The notes under the pieces are model-generated. The model was not told the origin of the DNA. It did no database searches and was given only the letters and a program-made list of their open reading frames with translations. 21,234 nucleotides of DNA from NCBI GenBank assembly GCA_937901525.1, contig CALDHX010000004.1, positions 1-21,234 of the forward strand, written 5' to 3'. The position numbers and the translations under genes were made by a program. The first letter of the stretch is position 1; each line of letters starts with the position of its first letter. Shown one piece after another: positions 7,501 to 13,858 of the stretch. Source of the stretch: an uncultured Bacteroidales bacterium (GTDB lineage Bacteria > Bacteroidota > Bacteroidia > Bacteroidales > P3).

Positions 7501-9886
7501 CGATTTTAATGGACATGAATTAAATGTTTCAGGAATATATTACGATACTTTGCAAACAGTTAAAGGTTGTGATAGTACATTTATTTTAAACTTAGTTGTT
7601 CACCCTAATGTTCAAACAACAATAGATGCAGAAATATGTAATGGTGAGACTTATTCAGAAAATGGTTTCTCTCAAAGCGAATCGGGAACATATTATCAAC
7701 ACTTGAATACAATATATGGTGCAGATAGTACAGTAGTTCTAAACCTTGTAGTGCATTCTACATATAATGACACAATAGATGTAGAGATTTGTCAAGGCGA
7801 AACGTTTAATCAATATGGATTTAATGAGAATCAAGCAGGAATTTACACTCATAGGAGTTTAAGTGTTCATGGTTGCGATAGTTTGTTTAGTATAAATCTA
7901 ACTGTAAACCCTATTTACAACGACACAATTACTGCGGAAATCTGTCAAGGTGAAACTTATACAGAATATAACTTTAATGTAAACACTCAAGGTGTACATA
8001 CGCAAAGACTTCAAAGCATAAAAGGATGCGATAGTTTGTTTTCGGTTAATTTAATCGTTAATCCAATATACGATACATTAATAATAGATTCAATATGTAA
8101 AGGTTCAACCTACACACTTAATGGATTTAATGTTTCAGAGGCAGGAGATTATACTTTAAATCTACAATCTATTAAAGGTTGTGATAGCATTGTGCATTTA
8201 AATCTTCGTACAATTGATTTTCTTGATACTATTTATGCTCATATTTGTGAGGGAGAGATTTATAATTTGAATAATTTTAATGAAAATGCCACAGGAATAT
8301 ATGTAGATAGTCTTCAATCGTGGTGGGGTTGTGATAGTGTGGTGGTTTTAAATCTTACTGTTCACCCTAATTACAATGATACGATTTATGCAGAGACTTG
8401 CGACAATATTCCTTACACACAAAATGGATTTAATGCTGATACAACAGGATTATATACTCAATACTTAGAATCGTATTGGGGCTGTGATAGTATAGTAACT
8501 CTTAATCTTACTGTTTACCCTACATATATTTTCCCTTTGAATGAAGAAATATGTGAAGGAGAGGTTTATATTGAACACGGATTTTGGCTAACTGCTCCTG
8601 GAACTTATTTGATGAATAGCTATTCCTCTTGTCATGGTTGCGATAGTCTTTATGTACTTAGTCTAACTGTTAATCAAACTTGGGATAAACTCGTAGAAGC
8701 AAATATATGTCAAGGGGATACGTTTAGATTAGAAGGATATGACAATCTTGTAGCATGGGAGAGTGGAACATATCGTGATGTTATTCCTACTTATAAGGGT
8801 TGTGATAGTGCAAAAACAGTAATGCTGACGGTTAATCCAACATATTGTGATACAATTTATGGAAATATTTGTGAAGGAGAGGTTTATAATCAACACGGAT
8901 TTAATGAAACTTTGGCAGGTGTTTACACGCAAGTTCTTTCTTCTGTAATGGGTTGCGATAGTGTGATAGTTTTGAATCTAACTACAAGAGATAGCTATCA
9001 CATAGTAAGAGAAGAAGAAATATGTCAAGGAGAAGAATTTTTCTTTCATGATGAAATGCTCTCTGAACAAGGAACATATATAAAAGAACTAACAACTATT
9101 TATGGTTGTGATAGTATTGTGGAATTACATCTAAGGGTAAATCCTCATTATCACGATACTATTTATAGAAGGTTTTGTTTAGGAGATACATATACTGATG
9201 AAAATTTCACTCAATCGCAAGCAGGAACCTACACTGTTAGTTTCACAAGTTCAAAGGGCTGTGATAGTACAATAACTCTCGTGCTTACGGAAGTATATTA
9301 TAACAATACGATAGAGGCTGTTATTTGTGATGGAGAAACTTATTCTGAAAATGGATTTAATGAAAGGCAAACAGGATTTTATACTTTAAATCTAAATACA
9401 TTTGATGGTTGTGATAGTATAGTAAATTTGAATCTTTACGTAGCTCCTAATTATTCTGATACAATTAACGAATTGATGAGAGCAGGAGAAACATACGATA
9501 GATTTAATTTTTATGAAAGTGAAAGAGGAGTATATGTTCAAAATCTTAATTCGCAGTATGGTTGCGATAGTGTAGTGGTTTTGAATCTTGAATTCTATGG
9601 AGATATGCTTGTTTTTGTACCTAATGCATTCACACCACAAGATAAAACAAATTATTGGTGGAGAGCTTATCCTGAAAATGAAACAGTAATCTTAGATGAA
9701 TTGCATGTCTTTAATAGAAATGGCACTTTGGTTTTCTCAGCAAAAGATTTCTCTGAAACTTGGGACGGAAAATACAATGGAGATTATGTTCAAATGGGAG
9801 CGTATACATACATAATAGTGTATCATAGCGTTTATACGCCTGATAAAAAAGAAAGAATAATGGGAACAATTAACGTGATTTATTAA
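4598..9886 (+). CDS. giant secreted repeat protein with type-B T9SS sorting domain (gliding-motility-associated C-terminus)
   Basis: 1762 residues. Residues 1-21 form a signal peptide (short basic start, Leu/Phe-rich core, cut near VFS-Q). Residues about 24-160 resemble BspA-like leucine-rich repeats (VVSIADSAFYNA, ITHIGNYAFEET). After a divergent linker come about 26 units of roughly 51 residues with the consensus ICqGETY-(n)-GF-(n)-tGtY-(n)-GCDS-(n)-LNLtVNP, from about residue 330 to 1670. The last ~90 residues (FVPNAFTPQ, LHVFNRNGTLVF, WDGKYNG, GAYTYIIVY) match the CHU_C / gliding-motility-associated C-terminal domain used as a type-B T9SS signal. The protein is thus expected outside the cell or on its surface, probably as an adhesin-like fibre. 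It has its own promoter and converges on the NifX-like gene. No catalytic domain is recognised; function unknown. Confidence 0.88.
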   Translation: MCKVRFLFILFFLLTFSFVFSQPTYFFVDGIQYRTINDYECEVTKRIDGIPYSEPTIIIPMTATYEDIDYNVVSIADSAFYNATTTTIELHVYITHIGNYAFEETTGVNIISPSLTPPSISSYTFINSTSPVVHIYCSAYRQYTDNVYWGTGVCSFVGIEGNTTIQHDTMVCVGENIFELYNPYLDSITTVEKLVNQTTTFVIENRIVPIDGCLIIDSLLVNVFPDGSYNERTVYLCSEDNYQTTLNIPEHNFSIDLNESNIGENTYTFPNGNCFDVYKVNIFRVTSQRGNEIIHKCEGEEYFYVDENGTNRMATSDVTYTKRANNSFSGCDSLVNVDVIFHDTILDETTLSICQGNSYRWYRNGYDENGTYTNHSDLYNATGVYTELLRTNYGCTKRYVLNLTVNPKDTIMIYDTICFGENYERNGFNVPKSQMSNTLRTITKTNRGSNIYGCDSITILNLLVKPNATTNLETVNLCRDSIYYLNDIAISTSGTHRDTLSTYLGCDSVVRVTINLRDNIETNSTQHICQGQSYIWQYSGYERGENDTLIPRTIIDTLTEAGYYSKSNLLTNYGCGNTANIELVITPTYSDTIYDTTCYGTPYIRNGFNIPVSQMTNAYSTITNTQNLSTSWGCDSLVTLVLRINPTYTTEIYDTIIEGDTYNFFGQSLTQTGRYSHLLNTIDGCDSTIYLNLFVHLHTINTINASICQGETYNENGFSLTQAGTYSDTLTSYTGADSVVVLNLFVNPIYNDTITAEICQGETYNLYNFNESTTGIYSNMGMSIYGCDSIFTLNLIVNPTYVTNLSAQIIEGQTYDFNSHILNQTGIYYDTLSTNKGCDSVFILDLVVHPNVQTQINASICQGETYSENGFSVSETGTYQQNLQTIHGADSVVVLNLIVNPIYNDTIIAEICQGEIFSQYGFSESETGIYTHQSLSINGCDSLFTLNLIVNPIYDTTFNVEILEGQTYDFNGHELNVSGIYYDTLQTVKGCDSTFILNLVVHPNVQTTIDAEICNGETYSENGFSQSESGTYYQHLNTIYGADSTVVLNLVVHSTYNDTIDVEICQGETFNQYGFNENQAGIYTHRSLSVHGCDSLFSINLTVNPIYNDTITAEICQGETYTEYNFNVNTQGVHTQRLQSIKGCDSLFSVNLIVNPIYDTLIIDSICKGSTYTLNGFNVSEAGDYTLNLQSIKGCDSIVHLNLRTIDFLDTIYAHICEGEIYNLNNFNENATGIYVDSLQSWWGCDSVVVLNLTVHPNYNDTIYAETCDNIPYTQNGFNADTTGLYTQYLESYWGCDSIVTLNLTVYPTYIFPLNEEICEGEVYIEHGFWLTAPGTYLMNSYSSCHGCDSLYVLSLTVNQTWDKLVEANICQGDTFRLEGYDNLVAWESGTYRDVIPTYKGCDSAKTVMLTVNPTYCDTIYGNICEGEVYNQHGFNETLAGVYTQVLSSVMGCDSVIVLNLTTRDSYHIVREEEICQGEEFFFHDEMLSEQGTYIKELTTIYGCDSIVELHLRVNPHYHDTIYRRFCLGDTYTDENFTQSQAGTYTVSFTSSKGCDSTITLVLTEVYYNNTIEAVICDGETYSENGFNERQTGFYTLNLNTFDGCDSIVNLNLYVAPNYSDTINELMRAGETYDRFNFYESERGVYVQNLNSQYGCDSVVVLNLEFYGDMLVFVPNAFTPQDKTNYWWRAYPENETVILDELHVFNRNGTLVFSAKDFSETWDGKYNGDYVQMGAYTYIIVYHSVYTPDKKERIMGTINVIY
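5560..9597 (+). repeat. tandem array of ~26 coding repeat units (about 153 bp each)
   Basis: In-frame protein repeats each centred on GCDS or GADS. Early units (before about 6560) are longer and irregular; the later ones are close to 51 codons. The GCDS core is nearly always spelled GGT TGY GAT AGY: serine is AGT or AGC in every copy, never TCN. This suggests duplication from a common ancestor unit rather than convergence. Confidence 0.85.
6563..7939 (+). repeat. higher-order repeat, exactly 3 x 459 bp (three 51-aa units each)
   Basis: Blocks start at 6563, 7022 and 7481, and each is 459 bp (153 codons). Every block has the order: unit A opening with I-I/L-E-G (no first cysteine) and GCDS; unit B opening with IC(Q/N)GETY but with GADS in place of GCDS; unit C with ICQGE and GCDS. 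The shared features within block position (DFN(S/G)H in unit A of the second and third blocks, ENGF in unit B) show that the triple unit was duplicated as a whole. Confidence 0.8.
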
Positions 9887-9964
9887 ATCAAAGAAAAACA
9901 AAAAAAAATCAAAGAAAAATTAAAAAAAATCAAAGAAAAAAAATTTTTTTTCTTTGATTTTTTT
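9886..9964. repeat. intergenic element B: inverted copy of element A
   Basis: Overlaps the stop codon of the giant gene. AATCAAAGAAAAA occurs at 9886, 9907 and 9928, exactly 21 bp apart, and the last copy opens a perfect 32-bp palindrome (9928-9959) identical to that at 1764-1795. A T run follows to 9965. As the reverse complement of element A in layout, it too separates two converging genes, here the giant and the NifX-like gene. Bidirectional termination is the simplest role. Confidence 0.8.
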
Positions 9965-9972
9965 TAGGGGTT

Positions 9973-10323
9973 TTAGTTGTGGCATTCGTGATGAGAACAA
10001 GAAAGCCCAGAATCGGAGATTTGTCCGTTTATATAGGCTTTTACAACATCTTCAACTAAGCCCGAACAACCTCTAATTACTTTTATTTCGTGATATTCCA
10101 AAACATTCTTCGCTCCTTCTCCCATGTTGCCTGCTAACATCAAGCAAACACCTTCTGCTTGCAAGATTGCAGCAACGCCAGATTTACATCCACAACCCTG
10201 TGGTGCAGGAAGAGTAGAACGATTTATTATTTCGTTGTTTTCTATCTCAAAGATAGTGTAATAAGCACAATGTCCAAAGTGGTCATCTACAAAGTTTTCT
10301 CTTGTTGGTACTGCTATTTTCAT
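9973..10323 (-). CDS. NifX/NafY-like (dinitrogenase iron-molybdenum cofactor family) small protein
   Basis: A 116-residue single-domain protein with the family pattern: MKIAVPT at the start, DDHFGHCAYYTIFEI (H15, H18, C19), a cysteine pair QGCGCKSG (C44, C46), and GNMGEGAKNVLEYHEIKVIRGCSG near the end. Relatives bind FeMo-co precursors or other metal clusters, but stand-alone members are widespread in anaerobes that do not fix nitrogen, and no nif genes are seen here. The C-terminal tail has an extra Cys/His group (C109, H111, H112, C114, H115) that could bind metal. The gene has its own consensus promoter interlocked with that of glmS and a leader of about 26 nt. Metal or Fe-S cluster handling is inferred; the partner is unknown. 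Confidence 0.85.
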   Translation of the reverse strand: MKIAVPTRENFVDDHFGHCAYYTIFEIENNEIINRSTLPAPQGCGCKSGVAAILQAEGVCLMLAGNMGEGAKNVLEYHEIKVIRGCSGLVEDVVKAYINGQISDSGLSCSHHECHN

Positions 10324-10350
10324 ATTTCTTTATGTTTTTTTGATTTTAAG

Positions 10351-10381
10351 TTTGCAAAAATAATCTTTTTATGTACATTTG
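10351..10381 (+). promoter_or_regulatory. promoter of glmS
   Basis: TTTG (10351-10354), 19 nt, TACATTTG (10374-10381): a perfect match on the plus strand. Predicted leader is about 20 nt to the ATG at 10407, too short for a glmS-type ribozyme or a riboswitch. It overlaps the opposite promoter of the NifX-like gene over 27 bp. Confidence 0.78.
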
Positions 10382-10385
10382 CAAA
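10355..10385 (-). promoter_or_regulatory. promoter of the NifX-like gene
   Basis: On the minus strand TTTG (10385-10382), 19 nt, TATTTTTG (10362-10355): again a perfect match. Its -33 box and the glmS -7 box share the palindrome TTTGCAAA at 10378-10385, and its -7 box overlaps the palindrome TTTGCAAA at 10351-10358 that holds the glmS -33 box. Confidence 0.75.
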
Positions 10386-10406
10386 AATTAATAAAATAAT
10401 AAAATT

Positions 10407-12251
10407 ATGTGTGGTATAGTTGGTTATATTGGAACGCGAGAAGCGTATCCAATTCTAATAAAAGGATTGCATCGTTTAGAGTATAGAGGATATGATAGTG
10501 CAGGAGTGGCGTTGTTAAATGATGCAGGAGAGCTAAATGTCTTTAAAACAAAGGGTAAAGTAGAAAATTTAGAAAAATATTGTCAAGGAAAAGACATATC
10601 AGGTTCTGTTGGAATAGCACACACTCGTTGGGCTACTCACGGCGAACCTTCTGATGTTAATGCTCATCCACATTATTCTCAAAGCGAAACCTTGGCTTTG
10701 ATTCATAATGGTATTATAGAAAATTACCAATCTTTAAAAGAACTTTTGATTGCAAGGGGTTATACTTTCAAAAGCGAAACTGATACAGAGGTATTAGTAC
10801 AATTGATAGAGTATGTAAAGAAAGAAAATAACCTACCTTTATTTGAAGCAGTACAACAAGCCTTATCGCAAGTTGTAGGAGCATACGCAATTGGAATTAT
10901 TGAAAGAAATAATCCTAATTTGTTGGTTACTGCACGAAAAGGTAGTCCTTTGGTGATAGGAGTTGGTGAAGACGAATATTTTTTAGGTTCAGATGCTTCT
11001 CCAATCATTGAATATACAAAGGACGTTATATATGTGGAAGATGAACAAATAGCAAAAATTGAAAAAGGCAAGGATTTAATAGTTGTAAATCTTTCAAATG
11101 TGAGAGTAACTCCTAATATTGTTCAAATAAATATGGATTTGAGCGAAATTGAAAAGGGAGGTTATCCATATTTTATGATAAAAGAAATAATGGAACAACC
11201 AAAAGCCTTAAATCTTTGTGTAAATGGTAGATTGCAAAAAGAGGATTTTGAAATCAAGTTAAGTGGAATAATTGACAATATAGATAAATTCAAAAATGCA
11301 AGAAGAATTTTGATTTCTGCTTGTGGAACATCTTGGCATGCAGGTTTGATTGCAAAATATTTATTTGAGTATTATTGCAAGATACCGGTGGAAGTTGAAG
11401 TTGCCTCAGAGTTTAGATATAGACAACCTGTGATTTTACCTGATGATGTTATGATTGCTATCTCACAATCGGGCGAAACTGCCGATACATTAGCCGCAAT
11501 AGAATTGGCAAAAGAAAAGGGAGCATTTGTTTATGGTGTTTGCAATGTTGTAGGTAGTAGTATAGCACGTGCAACCTATACAGGAACTTATACTCATGCA
11601 GGTCCAGAGATAGGAGTAGCTTCAACAAAAGCATTTACTACACAAGTAATGGTTTTAACTATGATTGCACTATCGGTTGCTAAGGAATTAAAAACAATAG
11701 AGCAAGGAGAATATAAGAGAATAGTTGCAGAAATTTTACAAGTTATTCCAAAGGTTGAGGAAATCTTGAAATCACATAAGGAAATAGAGGATATATCAAA
11801 GGTATTTACTTATGCAAAGAATTTTATCTATCTTGGACGTGGATATAACTATCCTGTGGCATTGGAAGGTGCGTTAAAGCTAAAAGAAATTTCTTATATA
11901 CATGCAGAAGGCTATCCTGCGGCTGAAATGAAGCATGGCCCAATTGCCTTAATTGATGAAGAAATGCCGGTAGTTGTGATTGCACCTAAGTTTGGTCATT
12001 ATGATAAGATTTTAAGTAATGTTCAAGAAGTAAAAGCTCGTAAAGGAAGGATTATTTCTGTTGTTACAAAAGGAGATGTTGCAATTAAAGCATTGTCGGA
12101 CTATTGTATTGAGATACCAGAAATAGAAGAAAGTCTTTCTCCTTTGTTAACAATTATTCCGTTGCAATTGTTGTCTTATTATGTTGCTGTTGCAAAAGGC
12201 AGAAACGTTGACCAACCAAGAAATTTAGCTAAATCAGTAACAGTAGAATAA
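10407..12251 (+). CDS. glmS: glutamine--fructose-6-phosphate aminotransferase (isomerizing)
   Basis: 614 residues, full length. Makes glucosamine-6-phosphate from fructose-6-phosphate and glutamine in the cytosol, the entry to UDP-GlcNAc for peptidoglycan and lipopolysaccharide. The N-terminal glutaminase (Ntn fold) begins MCGIVGYIGTREA, with Cys2 as nucleophile after Met removal, followed by LEYRGYDSAG, HTRWATHG and AHPH. Two SIS sugar-isomerase domains follow from about residue 290: SACGTSWHAG and SQSGETADT in the first, LGRGYNYPVALEGALKLKE and HAEGYPAAEMKHGPIALI in the second. The C-terminus NLAKSVTVE is conserved. Transcription from a consensus promoter just upstream; the DUF4301 gene follows after 3 nt and is almost certainly co-transcribed. 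Confidence 0.97.
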   Translation: MCGIVGYIGTREAYPILIKGLHRLEYRGYDSAGVALLNDAGELNVFKTKGKVENLEKYCQGKDISGSVGIAHTRWATHGEPSDVNAHPHYSQSETLALIHNGIIENYQSLKELLIARGYTFKSETDTEVLVQLIEYVKKENNLPLFEAVQQALSQVVGAYAIGIIERNNPNLLVTARKGSPLVIGVGEDEYFLGSDASPIIEYTKDVIYVEDEQIAKIEKGKDLIVVNLSNVRVTPNIVQINMDLSEIEKGGYPYFMIKEIMEQPKALNLCVNGRLQKEDFEIKLSGIIDNIDKFKNARRILISACGTSWHAGLIAKYLFEYYCKIPVEVEVASEFRYRQPVILPDDVMIAISQSGETADTLAAIELAKEKGAFVYGVCNVVGSSIARATYTGTYTHAGPEIGVASTKAFTTQVMVLTMIALSVAKELKTIEQGEYKRIVAEILQVIPKVEEILKSHKEIEDISKVFTYAKNFIYLGRGYNYPVALEGALKLKEISYIHAEGYPAAEMKHGPIALIDEEMPVVVIAPKFGHYDKILSNVQEVKARKGRIISVVTKGDVAIKALSDYCIEIPEIEESLSPLLTIIPLQLLSYYVAVAKGRNVDQPRNLAKSVTVE

Positions 12252-12254
12252 AGA

Positions 12255-13775
12255 ATGGAATTTTCAAAAAAGGATTTAGAACAAATTCAAGGGCATAATT
12301 TAAGTCTTGCTCAAATAGAAAAGCAGTTGGAAAACTTTAAAAAAGGATTTCCTTTTGTAAATCTTGAAAAGCCTGCCGTTATTGGCGATGGAATTTTGCA
12401 GATTGAAGAAAGCAATGCAATAGATTATGTAAATGCCTTTGAGGATTATGTCGCTAATGCAAGCATTGTTAAGTTTGTGCCTGCTTCTGGTGCTGCTACA
12501 AGAATGTTTAAAGATTTATATGATTTTAAATCCTCTTTTGATTCTTCTAAAAATTCATTGGAAGATTTTCCTGCGGTGAAAGAGGTTATAGATAATATTA
12601 AGCAATTTGCTTTTTATGAATCTCTTTTGCCGTTGGGAATTGAAAATGCTTTGAAAGAGAATGATTATTTGAAAGTTGTAGAACTTATTCTTGAAGATAG
12701 TGGACTTTCTTATGGTCAAAGCCCTAAGGCAACTATTGTTTTTCATAAGTATGACGATGAGGTGCGTACTTCTTTTGAAGAGCATTTGGTAGAGGCTGCT
12801 AAATATTGTTTAAATGATAAGAAAGAAGTAAGATTACATTTTACTATTTCGGGAAATCATCAAGAAAAATTTTCTGAATTGCTTAAAAAAGTAAAGGCAA
12901 AATATGAAGAAAGATTTGCTTGTACATACGAAATAGAGTTTTCTGAACAAAAATCTTCAACTGATACTGTTGCTGTGTATTTAGATAATAGTTTGGTTAG
13001 GGATAATGAAGGAAATATTGTTTTTAGACCAGCAGGGCATGGAGCATTGATAGAAAATCTTAATGAAATAAATGCAGATATTGTTTTTATTAAGAATATA
13101 GATAATGTAATTCACGATAAGTATAAAGATATTACATATAAATATAAGAAAGTCTTATCTGGGATTTTGGTAAGTGTAAAGAAAAAGATTGATTCTTATC
13201 TAAATATTCTTTCTAAACAAAACTTTGAAAAATCGTTGTTTGAAGAAATTAAGGGGTTTTGTAAAAATAATCTTTTTTTAGAATTGAAAGATTTATCTTC
13301 ATTTAAAGATGTTGAAGATTATCGTGATTATTTGTTAAGCGTTCTTAATAAACCTATAAGGGTTTGTGGAATGGTTAAAAATGAAGGGCAACCAGGAGGA
13401 GGACCTTTTTGGATTAGAAGAGAAAATGGAGAACTTTCTTTGCAAATTGTGGAGTCTGCTCAGGTTGATATGAGAGATGAAAATCAAAAGGAGATTTTTA
13501 ATAATTCAACTCACTTTAATCCTGTTGATTTAGTTTGCTTGGTTAAGAATTTTAAAGGAGAAAAGTTTGAATTGACTGATTTTGTTGATTATAATACGGG
13601 TTTTATTACAGAAAAATCGCAACAAGCACATAAAATTAAAGTACAAGAATTACCTGGTCTATGGAATGGGTCAATGGCTAATTGGATAAGTATTTTTGTT
13701 CAAGTGCCTTTGGAAACTTTTACGCCGGTTAAAACAATAAATAACCTTTTAGATAAGGGACATAACCCATTTTAA
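12255..13775 (+). CDS. DUF4301 protein, nucleotidyltransferase-like
   Basis: 506 residues, recognised as the DUF4301 family (function not established). Seen in the sequence: VPASGAATRMFKDL (P76 to M84 core), FSEQKSSTDTVAV, FRPAGHGALIENL (257-269), DIVFIKNIDNV (275-285), and NEGQPGGGPFWI near residue 375. The order of a Gly/Thr-Arg loop, a P-x-GHG-x-L segment and an I-x-N-x-DN-V motif is like that of UDP-sugar pyrophosphorylases of the UAP/UGP type (GG-x-x-TR, P-x-G-x-G, NVDN). I therefore infer a sugar-nucleotide transferase fold. The start ATG lies 3 nt after the glmS stop, which places it in one transcript with amino-sugar synthesis. No signal peptide; cytosolic. Family call is firm, enzymatic role is inference. 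Confidence 0.85.
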   Translation: MEFSKKDLEQIQGHNLSLAQIEKQLENFKKGFPFVNLEKPAVIGDGILQIEESNAIDYVNAFEDYVANASIVKFVPASGAATRMFKDLYDFKSSFDSSKNSLEDFPAVKEVIDNIKQFAFYESLLPLGIENALKENDYLKVVELILEDSGLSYGQSPKATIVFHKYDDEVRTSFEEHLVEAAKYCLNDKKEVRLHFTISGNHQEKFSELLKKVKAKYEERFACTYEIEFSEQKSSTDTVAVYLDNSLVRDNEGNIVFRPAGHGALIENLNEINADIVFIKNIDNVIHDKYKDITYKYKKVLSGILVSVKKKIDSYLNILSKQNFEKSLFEEIKGFCKNNLFLELKDLSSFKDVEDYRDYLLSVLNKPIRVCGMVKNEGQPGGGPFWIRRENGELSLQIVESAQVDMRDENQKEIFNNSTHFNPVDLVCLVKNFKGEKFELTDFVDYNTGFITEKSQQAHKIKVQELPGLWNGSMANWISIFVQVPLETFTPVKTINNLLDKGHNPF

Positions 13776-13804
13776 TGATTTTTGTTCAATAAATTCTTTG
13801 ATTT

Positions 13805-13836
13805 TTTGCAAGATAAAAAATTATTGTGTACTTTTG
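13805..13836 (+). promoter_or_regulatory. promoter of the M23 peptidase gene
   Basis: TTTG (13805-13808), 20 nt, TACTTTTG (13829-13836), followed by CAAA. Both boxes match the Bacteroidota consensus. Leader of about 16 nt before the ATG at 13859. This separates the gene from the glmS-DUF4301 unit. Confidence 0.72.
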
Positions 13837-13858
13837 CAAACTGAAATAGAGTTTTTTT

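Noticed and set aside
4598..9886. CRISPR-like or non-coding satellite interpretation of the repeats
   Set aside because: Repeats are in frame, diverge mainly at amino-acid level, keep cysteine and glycine positions, and lie between a signal peptide and a sorting domain, so they are protein repeats.
9973..10323. Nitrogen fixation locus
   Set aside because: Only one NifX-family domain is present with no nifHDKENB genes around it; such stand-alone proteins are common in anaerobes that do not fix nitrogen.
10386..10406. glmS ribozyme or riboswitch upstream of glmS
   Set aside because: The leader predicted from the consensus promoter is only about 20 nt, too short, and no ribozyme core is seen.
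13794..13807. Third copy of the 21-bp intergenic repeat
   Set aside because: A single TTCTTTGATTTTTT arm is present, without palindrome or repeats, and it overlaps the -33 box of the M23 gene promoter. It could be a remnant, but AT-rich chance is enough.
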